Of a DNA stretch of 56,406 nucleotides, positions 36,409-47,367 are shown one piece after another. This DNA comes from Pseudomonadota bacterium. GTDB taxonomy: Bacteria > Pseudomonadota > Alphaproteobacteria > Caulobacterales > Caulobacteraceae. Position 1 is the stretch's first letter; each line of letters begins with the position of its first letter. A model generated the notes under the pieces. It searched no databases. It had not been told where the DNA came from and saw only the letters and a program-made list of their open reading frames with translations. Both the position numbers and the translations under genes were made by a program. The DNA lies in contig JAIUNU010000019.1 in assembly GCA_020161365.1 (NCBI GenBank), positions 1 to 56,406 of the forward strand, written 5' to 3'.

Positions 36409-37313
36409 CAGGCCTGTTCCTTTAGCGTCAGCGCCTGCCGGTAGAGATCCTTGCGGGACAGCCCCAGGGCCTTGGCCACCTCCGAGGCGGCCTCCCCCAG
36501 CGGCAGCCGGGTCATGGCCTCGCGCAGGGCGGCCTCGGCGTCGTCGGCGGTGGCCACCTTCTCGGTTCCTGGGCCGACCAGGATCACGATCTCGCCTTTG
36601 GGCGCCTCGAAACGCGGATCGGCGGCCAGGTCGCTGAGCGGTCCTCTTATGCAGGTCTCGTAGAGTTTGGTCAGTTCGCGACAAACGGCGGCAGGACGTT
36701 CACCGCCGAAGACAGTCGCCATGTCCGCGAGGCAGTCGGCCACCCGTGAGGCGCCCTCATAGACGATCAGCGTGGCGCGCGTGTTGGCGAACTCCTCAAA
36801 GAAGGTCCGCCGGGCCGCGCTCTTCGGCGGCGGGAAGCCCGCGAACAGAAACCGTTCGGTGGGCAGTCCCGCGAGGGTCAGGGCGGCGAGGGCGGCAGAG
36901 GCGCCGGGGATCGGGACCACGTCGTGGCCGGCGGCGATCGCCTCTCGCGCCAGGCGATAGCCCGGGTCGGACACAATCGGCGTGCCCGCGTCCGAGACCA
37001 GGGCCACGCGCTCGCCTGCGGCCAGGCGCTCGAGAATCCCCGGAATGGCGCGCTCGGCCACGTGCTCGTCGTGGCGCTCAAGCTTGGTGCGCACGCCGTA
37101 GGCCGATAGAAGCTTGCCGGTCACGCGGGTGTCCTCGGCCAGCAGCACGTCGCAGCCGGCCAGCACGTCCAGCGCCCGCAGGGTGATATCGCGCAGGTTG
37201 CCGATCGGCGTCGCCACCAGATAGAGGCCCGGCGCCAGGGGCGCGTCGGACAGGGCCGGCGGAGGAAGCTGACGGCTCAAGGGCGAGGAGTCCTTCGTTT
37301 GTGGTAAACCCAT
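36408..37313 (-). CDS. rsmI: 16S rRNA 2'-O-ribose C1402 methyltransferase
   Basis: SAM-dependent methyltransferase of the tetrapyrrole-methylase fold that modifies C1402 of 16S rRNA. The 301-residue product contains LAPGLYLVATPIGNLRDITLRALDVL, LLAEDTRVTGKLL, VALVSDAGTPIVSDPGYRL and FAGFPPPKSAAR, all family signatures. It is translated with yraN (one-base overlap) and lies one base from the end of hemW, suggesting a hemW-rsmI-yraN-SirB1 transcript. Confidence 0.96.
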   Translation of the reverse strand: MGLPQTKDSSPLSRQLPPPALSDAPLAPGLYLVATPIGNLRDITLRALDVLAGCDVLLAEDTRVTGKLLSAYGVRTKLERHDEHVAERAIPGILERLAAGERVALVSDAGTPIVSDPGYRLAREAIAAGHDVVPIPGASAALAALTLAGLPTERFLFAGFPPPKSAARRTFFEEFANTRATLIVYEGASRVADCLADMATVFGGERPAAVCRELTKLYETCIRGPLSDLAADPRFEAPKGEIVILVGPGTEKVATADDAEAALREAMTRLPLGEAASEVAKALGLSRKDLYRQALTLKEQA

Positions 37314-37314
37314 A

Positions 37315-38469
37315 TCAGGTCGCGAGCGCGCCTGTCAGCCGATCAAGCACCAGCCGCCCCGCGCGGGTGGCGCGCAGCCGCTCGGGGTCTTCGACCAGCA
37401 ATCCTGCTTCGACCAGATCCCGAACCTTGGCGAGATCCGGTGTGAGGCCCAGCGGCGCAAGCTCCTTGAAGCCGACGCCGTCATCGATACGCAGGCCCAG
37501 GATCAGGCGCTCTTCGGCGATGTCCTCCGGGTCCAGAATCTCTCGCGCGAAGCCGACGCCGTGCTCGCGAACAGCGGCGACATAGTCCTTGATCGCGCGA
37601 TGCGCGGTGGTGGCCGCCCGCCCGTCGGCCACCGTCAACCGACCATGCGCTCCGGGGCCGACGCCGACATAGTCGACGCCGCGCCAGTAGACGAGATTGT
37701 GACGCGAGCGCGCAGCTTCGCCTCGGGCGTGGTTCGACACCTCGTAGGCGTCGAAGCCAGCGGCCTCCAGCCGCTCCTGGGTGGTTTCGAACAATGTCGC
37801 GGCCAGATCTTCGTCGGGCACGACCAGGGTTCCGCGACCGACCGCGCGATCGAAGGCGGTGCCGCGCTCGATGGTCAGCTGGTAAGGCGAAATGTGTTCC
37901 GGCCCCAAGGCGATGGCTTCGGCGAGCTCAGCCCGCCAGGCCGCGTCGGTCTGACCAGGACGGGCATAGATCAGGTCGATCGACAGACGCGGAAAGGCTT
38001 TCGTCGCCGCCGCGATCGCGCGCCGCGCCGCGCCGGCGTCGTGGTTGCGGCCCAGGGCCTTCAAGGCGGCGTCGTCCAGCGCCTGGACGCCCAGCGACAA
38101 GCGTTGCACCCCGGCGTCGGCCAAGGCGGCGAAGCGGTCGGTCTCGGCGTCGGTGGGATTGGCCTCCAGGCTGATTTCCAGATCATCGGCCGGTAACCAC
38201 AGGCGTTTGGCCGCCTCGATCACCCGCGCCGCCTGCTCCGGGGCCATCAGCGACGGCGTGCCGCCGCCGAAGAAGATCGACAGCAGCCGCCGTTCGCCAG
38301 TCAGGGCGCGCTGGGCCTCCAGATCCGCGACGATGGCGTCGGCTAGAGCGGCCTGCTCGTCGAGCCGGCCCCGGTCGCGCACCACGTTGAAATCGCAGTA
38401 GGGGCAGATCCGGGCGCAGTAGGGCCAGTGGACATAGACCCCGACCGATCCGGCGCGCGGATCAGTCAA
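37315..38469 (-). CDS. hemW: HemW (radical-SAM haem chaperone)
   Basis: Radical-SAM protein formerly called an oxygen-independent coproporphyrinogen oxidase; it is a haem chaperone rather than HemN. The 384-residue protein has the CxxxCxxC motif in YCARICPYCDF (Cys18, 22, 25), FFGGGTPSLM, and the C-terminal HemN domain. The extra Cys seen in true HemN is absent. Its start overlaps the rdgB stop by eight bases, so the two are cotranscribed; the order rdgB-hemW is common. Confidence 0.94.
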   Translation of the reverse strand: MTDPRAGSVGVYVHWPYCARICPYCDFNVVRDRGRLDEQAALADAIVADLEAQRALTGERRLLSIFFGGGTPSLMAPEQAARVIEAAKRLWLPADDLEISLEANPTDAETDRFAALADAGVQRLSLGVQALDDAALKALGRNHDAGAARRAIAAATKAFPRLSIDLIYARPGQTDAAWRAELAEAIALGPEHISPYQLTIERGTAFDRAVGRGTLVVPDEDLAATLFETTQERLEAAGFDAYEVSNHARGEAARSRHNLVYWRGVDYVGVGPGAHGRLTVADGRAATTAHRAIKDYVAAVREHGVGFAREILDPEDIAEERLILGLRIDDGVGFKELAPLGLTPDLAKVRDLVEAGLLVEDPERLRATRAGRLVLDRLTGALAT

Positions 38470-39064
38470 ACAGAGCCGCCTTCAGCTTGGCGAAGGCCCG
38501 GGCGCGGTGGCTCATGGCGTCCTTGGCGGTCGGCTCCATCTCCCCGAAGGTCGTGTCGTGGCCCTCGGGGATGAAGATCGGATCATAGCCGAACCCACGC
38601 GTCCCACGTCCCGGGAAGACGAGGCTTCCGTCGACGCGGCCCTCGACCACGACCGCCGGGCCGTGGGGCCAAGCCACCGCCAGCGCTGACGTGAACCAGG
38701 CCGAGCGATCGTCGGACGCGGTCTCTTCGAGCCGCTCTTCGACCTTCTTCATCGCCATGGCGAAGTCCTTGGTAGGACCCGCCCAGCGCGCGGAAAAGAT
38801 GCCCGGCGCGCCGGCCAGCGCCGTCACTGACAGGCCGGAGTCGTCGGCCAGAGCGGGCAAACCCGACAGGTCGGCGGCGTGGCGCGCCTTGAGAAGCGCG
38901 TTGCCGACAAAGGTGCTCTCGGTCTCCTCGGGTTCAGGGAGGCCCAACTGGCCGGCCGTGATGATCTCGAACCGCCCCTCAAGCAGGGCGGCGATCTCGG
39001 GGACCTTGCCAGGATTGTGCGTGGCGGCCACAAGCTTCGTTCCTGCTTCTAGCTTCAGCGCCAT
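38462..39064 (-). CDS. rdgB: XTP/dITP diphosphatase (RdgB/HAM1)
   Basis: Hydrolyses non-canonical purine nucleotides such as dITP and XTP to monophosphates, protecting DNA. The 200-residue product shows LVAATHNPGKVPEIAALL, ADDSGLSVTALAGAPGIFSARWAG and GFGYDPIFIPEG, all HAM1 family signatures. It overlaps hemW by eight bases. In many alphaproteobacteria rph lies immediately upstream in the same direction; here rph is 12 kb away on the other strand. Confidence 0.96.
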   Translation of the reverse strand: MALKLEAGTKLVAATHNPGKVPEIAALLEGRFEIITAGQLGLPEPEETESTFVGNALLKARHAADLSGLPALADDSGLSVTALAGAPGIFSARWAGPTKDFAMAMKKVEERLEETASDDRSAWFTSALAVAWPHGPAVVVEGRVDGSLVFPGRGTRGFGYDPIFIPEGHDTTFGEMEPTAKDAMSHRARAFAKLKAALFD

Positions 39065-39086
39065 TGTCGTCTCCGGGAATCCATCA

Positions 39087-39680
39087 ATGCGGCTTCTTTA
39101 CTCGCCCTTGTCGCCGTTTGCTCGCAAGGTTCGTGTCCTGGCGGCGGAAAAAGGCCTGTCCGAGCAACTGAGCGTCGAGACGATCGCGCCGTTCCAAGAC
39201 GAAAGCCTCCGGGCGCTGAACCCGTTGAACAAGGTTCCGACCCTGGTTCTGGACGGAGGCGAGACCGTTTTCGATTCGGCGGTGATCGCCGACTACATCG
39301 ACGGTCTTGCCGAGCCCTCTCTTATCCCCCGCGTTCAGCCGGAGCGCCGGCGGGCCTTGACCCTGGAAGCGGCGGCCGATGGCCTGGGGGACGCCGCAAT
39401 CCTGATCGTGCGCGAGCGCATGCGGCCGGAGGCGCAGCACCGACAGGACCTGTTCGATCGTCAACTGCGGGCGGTCAACGCTGCGCTGGACCTTTTCGAG
39501 GCCGCTGATTTGCCGAGCGATCGCTTCGGGATCGCCGAAATCGCGATCGCCGTGCAACTGGCCTATCTGGACGTGCGTCAGGTCGTGGCGTGGCGTCCCG
39601 GCCGACCCGCGCTGTCGGCGTGGTATGAGGCGGTGTCGAAACGCACGTCCATGATCGCCACGGATGCGTCGGCCACCTGA
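39087..39680 (+). CDS. Glutathione S-transferase family protein
   Basis: A 197-residue GST-fold protein. The thioredoxin-like N-terminal domain reads MRLLYSPLSPFARKVRVLAAEKGL, with Ser-Pro-Phe at the catalytic position, and NKVPTLVLDGGETVFDSAVIADYID holds the glutathione-binding cis-Pro and the DSA motif. A helical C-terminal domain follows. Start ATG 39087; longer open frames upstream run through rdgB antisense. Divergent from rdgB by 22 bases. Confidence 0.9.
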   Translation: MRLLYSPLSPFARKVRVLAAEKGLSEQLSVETIAPFQDESLRALNPLNKVPTLVLDGGETVFDSAVIADYIDGLAEPSLIPRVQPERRRALTLEAAADGLGDAAILIVRERMRPEAQHRQDLFDRQLRAVNAALDLFEAADLPSDRFGIAEIAIAVQLAYLDVRQVVAWRPGRPALSAWYEAVSKRTSMIATDASAT

Positions 39681-39725
39681 CCTGCAAGCGGCTACGGGCC
39701 GCAAATGGTCGGGCGGAGCCTTCTC

Positions 39726-40796
39726 TCAGGCTGCGGCGATCTGCATCTCTTCCCCCGCCGGCCTTTGCACCAGGCAGCCGTACCAGCCCAGACCTTGATA
39801 GGTCTCGTATCCCGGCGTCCGCGCATAGCCGACGGTAACGTCGCCGTCCGCATAACTGCCCATCCCTCCGGCGGAGGTATCCAGCGGAAAGGTCTCGGTC
39901 AGCACGCCGCGACCGTCCGAAGAGGCGAGGACCCTGCCTCTCTGGTCCAGCAGCATGACGCGCGAGCGTTCGCGCTCTTCCGGGGTCAGGCGCACGCCCT
40001 CGACTACGGCCTGCGCCTGAGGGCGCCAGTCGAAATGCACGCCCAGAACGCCGAGAGGCGCTCCGCCGGACTCTCCGCCTTTGCGAATCGCCGTGGCGTA
40101 GGTGGCGACCGGGGCGTCGCCCAACGCCGCGCAGCGCTCGATGTCGCACGCCACGAAGTCGTCGCCCGAGGTGGTGCGTAGGCCCTCCTGGAACCAGCGG
40201 GTGTCGGCCATCGACCGACCGACGACGCCCGGGTAGCGGGACGGTCGTCCATTGGCGACCACGCGGCCGCTGGCGTCGCAGATCCATAGGTCGAGATAAA
40301 CGGTATAGGCGTCGAGGATCACGCCCAGGCGCTCACTGGCGTAGCGCCGCGCCGCTGCGTCTTCGCTCTGCGCCAGGCATGCGACGACGGCCGAGTCCGT
40401 AGCCCACCAACGTACGTCGCAGGTGCGTTCGTAGAGGTTGCGGTCGACGATCTCGATGGCGTTCAGCGCAAGGTCCGCCAGCCGCTGGCCTCGCAGGTGT
40501 CCCAGGATCGCCCCGCCGATCGCTGACAGTTCGTCAAGGTCGGCGCGGACCTGACTCTCCAGCGCGGCGGCCACGCCGTCGATCTCGGTGGAAATCTTCT
40601 TGAATTCCTCGGCAACGATCGCGAAGCCCTTGCCTGCCTCGCCGGCGCGGGCGGCGACGATCAGCGCATTGATCGCCAGCATCTTGGCCGCTCGATTAAC
40701 CCGAGCGATCTCGCCGATCTTCTCTCCCGCCACGCTGGATAGCCGTTGCGAGAGATCCAGAATTCGTTCCGGACGAAGACTGGCGTCCTGTTCCAT
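39726..40796 (-). CDS. Soluble chemoreceptor-like protein: MCP hairpin then Cache-like sensor
   Basis: A 356-residue protein with no transmembrane segment. Residues about 25-80 contain the MCP signalling tip (AARAGEAGKGFAIVAEEFKKIS), but methylation helices and HAMP are absent. After it comes a linker with the conserved NLYERTCDVRWWATDS motif, then a Cache/PAS-like sensor region (WICDASGRVVANG, VLGVHFDWRP, LLDQRGRVLASSDG). The order is the reverse of a usual chemoreceptor, in which the sensor is N-terminal. It may interact with CheA/CheW in the cytosol or act elsewhere. The chemotaxis genes at 53.6-56.4 kb are separate. Confidence 0.75.
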   Translation of the reverse strand: MEQDASLRPERILDLSQRLSSVAGEKIGEIARVNRAAKMLAINALIVAARAGEAGKGFAIVAEEFKKISTEIDGVAAALESQVRADLDELSAIGGAILGHLRGQRLADLALNAIEIVDRNLYERTCDVRWWATDSAVVACLAQSEDAAARRYASERLGVILDAYTVYLDLWICDASGRVVANGRPSRYPGVVGRSMADTRWFQEGLRTTSGDDFVACDIERCAALGDAPVATYATAIRKGGESGGAPLGVLGVHFDWRPQAQAVVEGVRLTPEERERSRVMLLDQRGRVLASSDGRGVLTETFPLDTSAGGMGSYADGDVTVGYARTPGYETYQGLGWYGCLVQRPAGEEMQIAAA

Positions 40797-40916
40797 ACGC
40801 TACGCGCCCCAAAAGCAGACTTGCGGGCGAATCGGCCCGAGGCTCGCAACATGACGCTGGCGTCACGGCGGTGCGACGCGGCCGGCGATGAGGGGCGAGG
40901 CGAAACGGGCGTTTCC

Positions 40917-40958
40917 GGAAAAGAAAACGCCGGGCCGCCCTGCGAATGGGCGCCCGGC
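40917..40958 (-). terminator. Intrinsic terminator of gyrB
   Basis: On the minus strand, GCCGGGC-GCCC pairs with GGGC-(bulge)-GCCCGGC around a seven-base loop, followed by GTTTTCTTTT. It lies 49 bases beyond the gyrB stop and separates gyrB from the MCP-like gene downstream. Confidence 0.8.
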
Positions 40959-41006
40959 GCTTAGCGAACAGACATGCGCGACGGCGGTCCGCCGCAAAGG
41001 ACGTTT

Positions 41007-43472
<2,466 letters not shown>

Positions 43473-43485
43473 TCGTCTTCCAGAG

Positions 43486-44646
43486 CTAAGCGCCCATTGG
43501 GGTCAAGCCAGCGTCGCTGACGCGAACACCAAGAGCCCGACCCTTGAGATGGTCGAACAGCGACTCGTCCGTGCCGGTAAGGAAGGCCTGGAGCTTGAGC
43601 GCCGTCAGTTCGTCGGCCAGCGCAGCCCGCCTGGTCAGGTCGAGATGCGCTGCGACTTCGTCGAGTAGTATTACAGGATTCGGCGCGGCTTCCGCACGCG
43701 AAAGTCGCGCCGCCTGGGCCAGGATCAGGTTTAAAATCAGCGCCTTTTGCTCTCCGGTCGAACATTCGGCGGCCGGACGGTCCTTCTCGACATGGAAGAT
43801 GGCCAGATCGCCCCGGTGAGGGCCGGTCAGGGCGCGTCCCGCCGCGCCGTCTCGCCCGCGCGCGCCGGCCAGGGCCTGGGCCAGCTTCAACTCGATCTCG
43901 GCGAACGGCGCGTCTTCCAGCGCCATGCGCTCCCATTCTCCGGTCAGGGAAAGGCGCGCCAGGGGAAACGGTCGATCGCCCCTTCCATCGATCTCCGCTT
44001 GCAGAGCCCGCAAGGTGCGCGCCCGCGCCTGGGCCAGAAGCGCGCCGAACTCGGCCAGGCGGGCCTCCAGCGCGGTCAGCCATGCGGTGTCGGCGGGCGC
44101 GCCGGTCTCGGCGGCGTCGATCAGCAGACGCATCCGTTCACGTTGCGCCTTGTCATAGGCGTTGGCGTTGGCCGCGTGGGCGGGTTCGCCCGCGAAGACC
44201 AACCGGTCGAAGAAGCGGCGGCGTTCAGACGCGGCTTCCAGAAAAAGTCTGTCCTGCGCCGGGGTCAGCCAGATCGGGCGCACGTGATCGGCCAGGCGTC
44301 CTGGCGGCACGGTCTCGCCGTCTAGCCGGACCGTTCGACGGGCCGCGCCGCCCTGATCGACGCCGGTTCCGATTCTTACCGGGGCGTCCTCGCCCGATTG
44401 CACTTCGGCGGAAACGGCCCAAGCGCGTCCGGTCGACTCGCCGGGCAGCCGTCGCCCGACTTCGGCGAGGCTCACGCCCCGCAGCCCCTTGCCCGGGCTC
44501 AGAAGGCTGATCGCTTCAAGAAGGTTGGTCTTTCCCGCGCCATTGGCGCCGAACAGGAAGACGCTGCCGCCGCCGGTCTCCAGGCGCGCGTGTTCGTAGG
44601 ACCGGAAATCCGTCAGGATCAGGGAAAGTAGTGCGGCCGACGCCAT
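43486..44646 (-). CDS. recF: DNA replication and repair protein RecF
   Basis: SMC-like ATPase that helps load RecA at single-strand gaps. The 386-residue protein has Walker A GANGAGKTNLLEA, the ABC signature STGEQKALILNLILAQA and Walker B PVILLDEVAAHLD. It lies directly upstream of gyrB, the usual order, but dnaN is not immediately before it: a VOC gene and an S9 peptidase gene intervene. Confidence 0.97.
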   Translation of the reverse strand: MASAALLSLILTDFRSYEHARLETGGGSVFLFGANGAGKTNLLEAISLLSPGKGLRGVSLAEVGRRLPGESTGRAWAVSAEVQSGEDAPVRIGTGVDQGGAARRTVRLDGETVPPGRLADHVRPIWLTPAQDRLFLEAASERRRFFDRLVFAGEPAHAANANAYDKAQRERMRLLIDAAETGAPADTAWLTALEARLAEFGALLAQARARTLRALQAEIDGRGDRPFPLARLSLTGEWERMALEDAPFAEIELKLAQALAGARGRDGAAGRALTGPHRGDLAIFHVEKDRPAAECSTGEQKALILNLILAQAARLSRAEAAPNPVILLDEVAAHLDLTRRAALADELTALKLQAFLTGTDESLFDHLKGRALGVRVSDAGLTPMGA

Positions 44647-44869
44647 GGCGGTGTCTTAAGGGGTGTCGTCGCCCGGGGCTAGGCGGGCCGAGACGCCCGC
44701 TCCATCCGACGATGATGGAGCGGGGCCGCCTCGGAATGGCCCTCCTGAGACTTGCGCGGCATGTTGGCCTCGCCAAGGTCAAGCTCGCCAACGGTCTGTG
44801 GCGAGATCATGGCCAACACGCCGCGGGCCGCTTAGCACGACGTCTTTGCGATGCGGCGCTTCAGCGGGG
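44647..44869. other. Gap between the VOC gene and recF
   Basis: About 220 bases between the VOC-gene stop and the recF start on the minus strand; it should hold the recF-gyrB promoter. I could not pick out a convincing -35/-10 pair. A plus-strand frame (44631-44885) crosses it but has no ribosome site and looks like a shadow. Confidence 0.4.
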
Positions 44870-45241
44870 TCAGCCCAGCTTGTAGCCACACAGCTTGTTG
44901 CCATCCAGGTCGCGGAAATAGGCGAAATAGGCCTTGGGCATGCGCTCGCCCGGCGGCCCGTCGCAAGCCGCGCCGAGTGCCAGGGCCTTGGCGTGGAAGG
45001 CGTCGACTTCAGCGGGGGTGTCGAAGGCGAAGCCCGCCATCATGCCGTTGCCGACGCAGGCCGGATTGCCGTCGTGCGGGCCCAGCACGCCGAACATGCA
45101 GCCCTCGCCGCGATAGAGGCGGCCGCCGGACGGGTGGTCGAAAAGCGGCTTGAAACCGGCCGAGGCCAGCAGCGCGTCATAGAAGGCCTTTGCCTTCGTC
45201 AGATCGTTCGATCCGACCGTCACATAGTTCAGTTTGGCCAT
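44870..45241 (-). CDS. VOC (glyoxalase/bleomycin-resistance) family protein
   Basis: A 123-residue metal-dependent-fold protein of the vicinal oxygen chelate superfamily. The pattern NYVTVGSNDLTKAKAFYDALLASAGF at the N-terminus and YFAYFRDLDGNKLCGYKLG at the C-terminus, with the metal-ligand Glu position replaced by Lys/Cys in the last motif, indicates a divergent member whose substrate is unknown. Start ATG 45241, preceded by GGGAGG. It lies between the S9 peptidase and recF. Confidence 0.87.
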   Translation of the reverse strand: MAKLNYVTVGSNDLTKAKAFYDALLASAGFKPLFDHPSGGRLYRGEGCMFGVLGPHDGNPACVGNGMMAGFAFDTPAEVDAFHAKALALGAACDGPPGERMPKAYFAYFRDLDGNKLCGYKLG

Positions 45242-45370
45242 GAGCCGCCTCCCGTTTTGATAGGAAACGGACCTTATCCCGACTCTAAGCGCGCGCAACC
45301 TGCCCGTACGTCAGGGCTCCCAAGGGAGAGTTGGGGTGGGGCCCCAGCCCCGGTTCATTGACCGCGACGG

Positions 45371-47302
45371 TTATTTCGCCTCGCCCAAGCCGAACACTTT
45401 GGTCAGGAACTGTGTCTCGGCCTCGCGTCGACGGTCGTTATTGATTTTCTTCCGGAAGCCGTGGCCTTCGTCCTTGAACTGCACGTACCAGGTCTCCACG
45501 CCTTGGCCGCGCAGCTTGCCGACGACCTGGTCGGACTCCGACTTGGGCACGCGCGGATCGTTCCAGCCCTGCATGACCAGCATCGGCTTGGTGATCTTCT
45601 GGACGCTGTTCATCGGCGATATCGCCTCGAAGACCTTCAGCATCTTCGGATCGCGCTCGTCGCCATATTCGGCGCGACGAAGATCGCGTCGGTAGGCTTC
45701 GGTGTTCTGCAGGAACGACACGAAGTTCGATATGCCGAACAGCTCGATCCCTCCGGCCATGCGGTCCGAATAGTGGGTCATGACCGCCAGAGACATGTAG
45801 CCGCCGTAGGAGCCGCCATAGACCACCACCCGGCCGGGATCGAGATCAGGTTGGGTTTTGATCCAGTCCAGAAGGGCGCCGATGTCCTTGACGGAGTCTT
45901 CGCGCTTCTCGGCGTTGTCGAGGGAATGGAAGATCTTGCCGTAACCGGTGGAGCCTCGCACGTTAGTCAAGATGACCGCTGCGCCTAGCTCTGCGACCGC
46001 GTGCTGGCTGAAGGTGTCAAAGGTCGGCCGCGACTGGCCCTCGGGGCCGCCGTGGATGTTGATGATCACCGGCGCCTTCTGGCCGGCCGCCAGCTTGGGC
46101 TTGTAGACGAACGCTGGGATCGTACGCTTGTCGAACGACGGGTAGCGGATGAGCTCCGGGGTCGCCAGCGCCTTGGGATCAAGGCCGCCCAGCTCCGAGG
46201 CCGTCCAACGCTCCAGCTTGCCGTCGAGGACGCCCCAGCTCCAGGCGTCGCTGGCCGCCGTGGGCGAGGCCAGGCTGAAGCCCAGGCGGGCGCCGTCCGG
46301 AGAGAAGGTCAGGCCCGAAACGACCCCGGCCGGCAGGTCAGGCTGTGGTAGCGCGCGGCGGGTACGAAAGTCCTGAACGACCAGTTTGGAGTAACCGTCC
46401 TCGTTAAACGAATAGGCCAAGACGCGACCGTCGTCGGACAGGGTGAAGCTCTCGACGTCCCAGGGGCGCTCGCCCGACACGATCGCCTTCTGGCCTGTCG
46501 CCAGGTCGTATTGGACGAGCCGGGTGAAGTCCGAGCCCTCGTCCGACAACATCAAAACGCTCTTGCCGTCGGGCGTGAAGACGCCGCCGGAATAGGCGAT
46601 CTTGCTCTTGGACGGATTCAGCTCGGTCAGCTTGCCGCTGGCCACATCGAGCAGCCAGCGCTTGGACTCGCTGATCGAGAGGTAGCGGCCCAGGAGAACG
46701 GTTTTGCCATCAGGTGACACCGCCTCGGGCGAGACCTGACCCTGGCCCTTGAAGATCACCTTGGTCGCGCCCGAGGCGTCGCGCATCATGACGTCGTAGT
46801 CGGCGGAACCCTTGATCGTCCGCGACCAGACAATCACAGCGCCGTCCTTTGACCATTCGGGGGACTGGTTACGCGTACCCGGCTCAGTCAGTTGGACGGT
46901 CTTGCCGTCTGGACCCAGCAGAAATAGCTGGAACCACTCGTCGCCGCCGGTGTCTTTGGAGAACAGGATCTGACCAGTGGGAAGGGCGCTGGCGCCGCCG
47001 ACGGGCTCTTCATAGAAGGTGATCTGACTGCGGTCCGCGCCCGGCGCGGCAACGCGGTGTAACTGGTTGGTGTTGCCAAAGCGGGTGCTGATCAGGACGC
47101 CGCCGCTGGGGGCCCAGTCCACGAAGGCGGCCGAACGGGCGTTCTGGTATCTGGCCAAGTCCTCGCGGACTGAGGCCGGCGCGACCGGCACGTTCTCCAG
47201 GATCTGGTTGCCGATCTCGCGGCGCTCAACGGCCTGGCTAAAGGCGGGCGCTGCGGCGGCGAGGGCCAGGACGGCGACGGACGTGGCGAGCAACTTTTTC
47301 AT
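45371..47302 (-). CDS. Exported S9 family prolyl oligopeptidase
   Basis: A 643-residue protein with a signal peptide (MKKLLATSVAVLALAAAAPAFSQA), an N-terminal seven-bladed propeller, and a C-terminal alpha/beta hydrolase domain. The catalytic Ser is in GGSYGGYMSLAV, the Asp in WNDPRVPKSES and the His in DEGHGF. It probably cleaves short peptides in the periplasm. The start ATG 47302 is chosen because the signal peptide begins there. It lies between dnaN and the VOC gene on the same strand, after a strong perfect hairpin. Confidence 0.93.
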   Translation of the reverse strand: MKKLLATSVAVLALAAAAPAFSQAVERREIGNQILENVPVAPASVREDLARYQNARSAAFVDWAPSGGVLISTRFGNTNQLHRVAAPGADRSQITFYEEPVGGASALPTGQILFSKDTGGDEWFQLFLLGPDGKTVQLTEPGTRNQSPEWSKDGAVIVWSRTIKGSADYDVMMRDASGATKVIFKGQGQVSPEAVSPDGKTVLLGRYLSISESKRWLLDVASGKLTELNPSKSKIAYSGGVFTPDGKSVLMLSDEGSDFTRLVQYDLATGQKAIVSGERPWDVESFTLSDDGRVLAYSFNEDGYSKLVVQDFRTRRALPQPDLPAGVVSGLTFSPDGARLGFSLASPTAASDAWSWGVLDGKLERWTASELGGLDPKALATPELIRYPSFDKRTIPAFVYKPKLAAGQKAPVIINIHGGPEGQSRPTFDTFSQHAVAELGAAVILTNVRGSTGYGKIFHSLDNAEKREDSVKDIGALLDWIKTQPDLDPGRVVVYGGSYGGYMSLAVMTHYSDRMAGGIELFGISNFVSFLQNTEAYRRDLRRAEYGDERDPKMLKVFEAISPMNSVQKITKPMLVMQGWNDPRVPKSESDQVVGKLRGQGVETWYVQFKDEGHGFRKKINNDRRREAETQFLTKVFGLGEAK

Positions 47303-47320
47303 ACAGACCCCCGAACAGCG

Positions 47321-47345
47321 GAACGGGCGCTTGAAGCGCCCGTTC
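47321..47345. terminator. Perfect 12-bp hairpin between dnaN and the S9 peptidase gene
   Basis: GAACGGGCGCTT and AAGCGCCCGTTC surround one central base, giving a perfect 12-bp palindrome between the dnaN stop and the S9-peptidase start. There is no T-run, so it may be a Rho-linked or mRNA-stabilising element that limits dnaN read-through rather than a classical terminator. Confidence 0.5.
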
Positions 47346-47367
47346 GTCATCATTCAAAAATCGCGGA

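Noticed and set aside
44631..44885. Plus-strand 84-codon frame between recF and the VOC gene
   Set aside because: No ribosome-binding site, no recognisable motif, and composition like antisense frames nearby.
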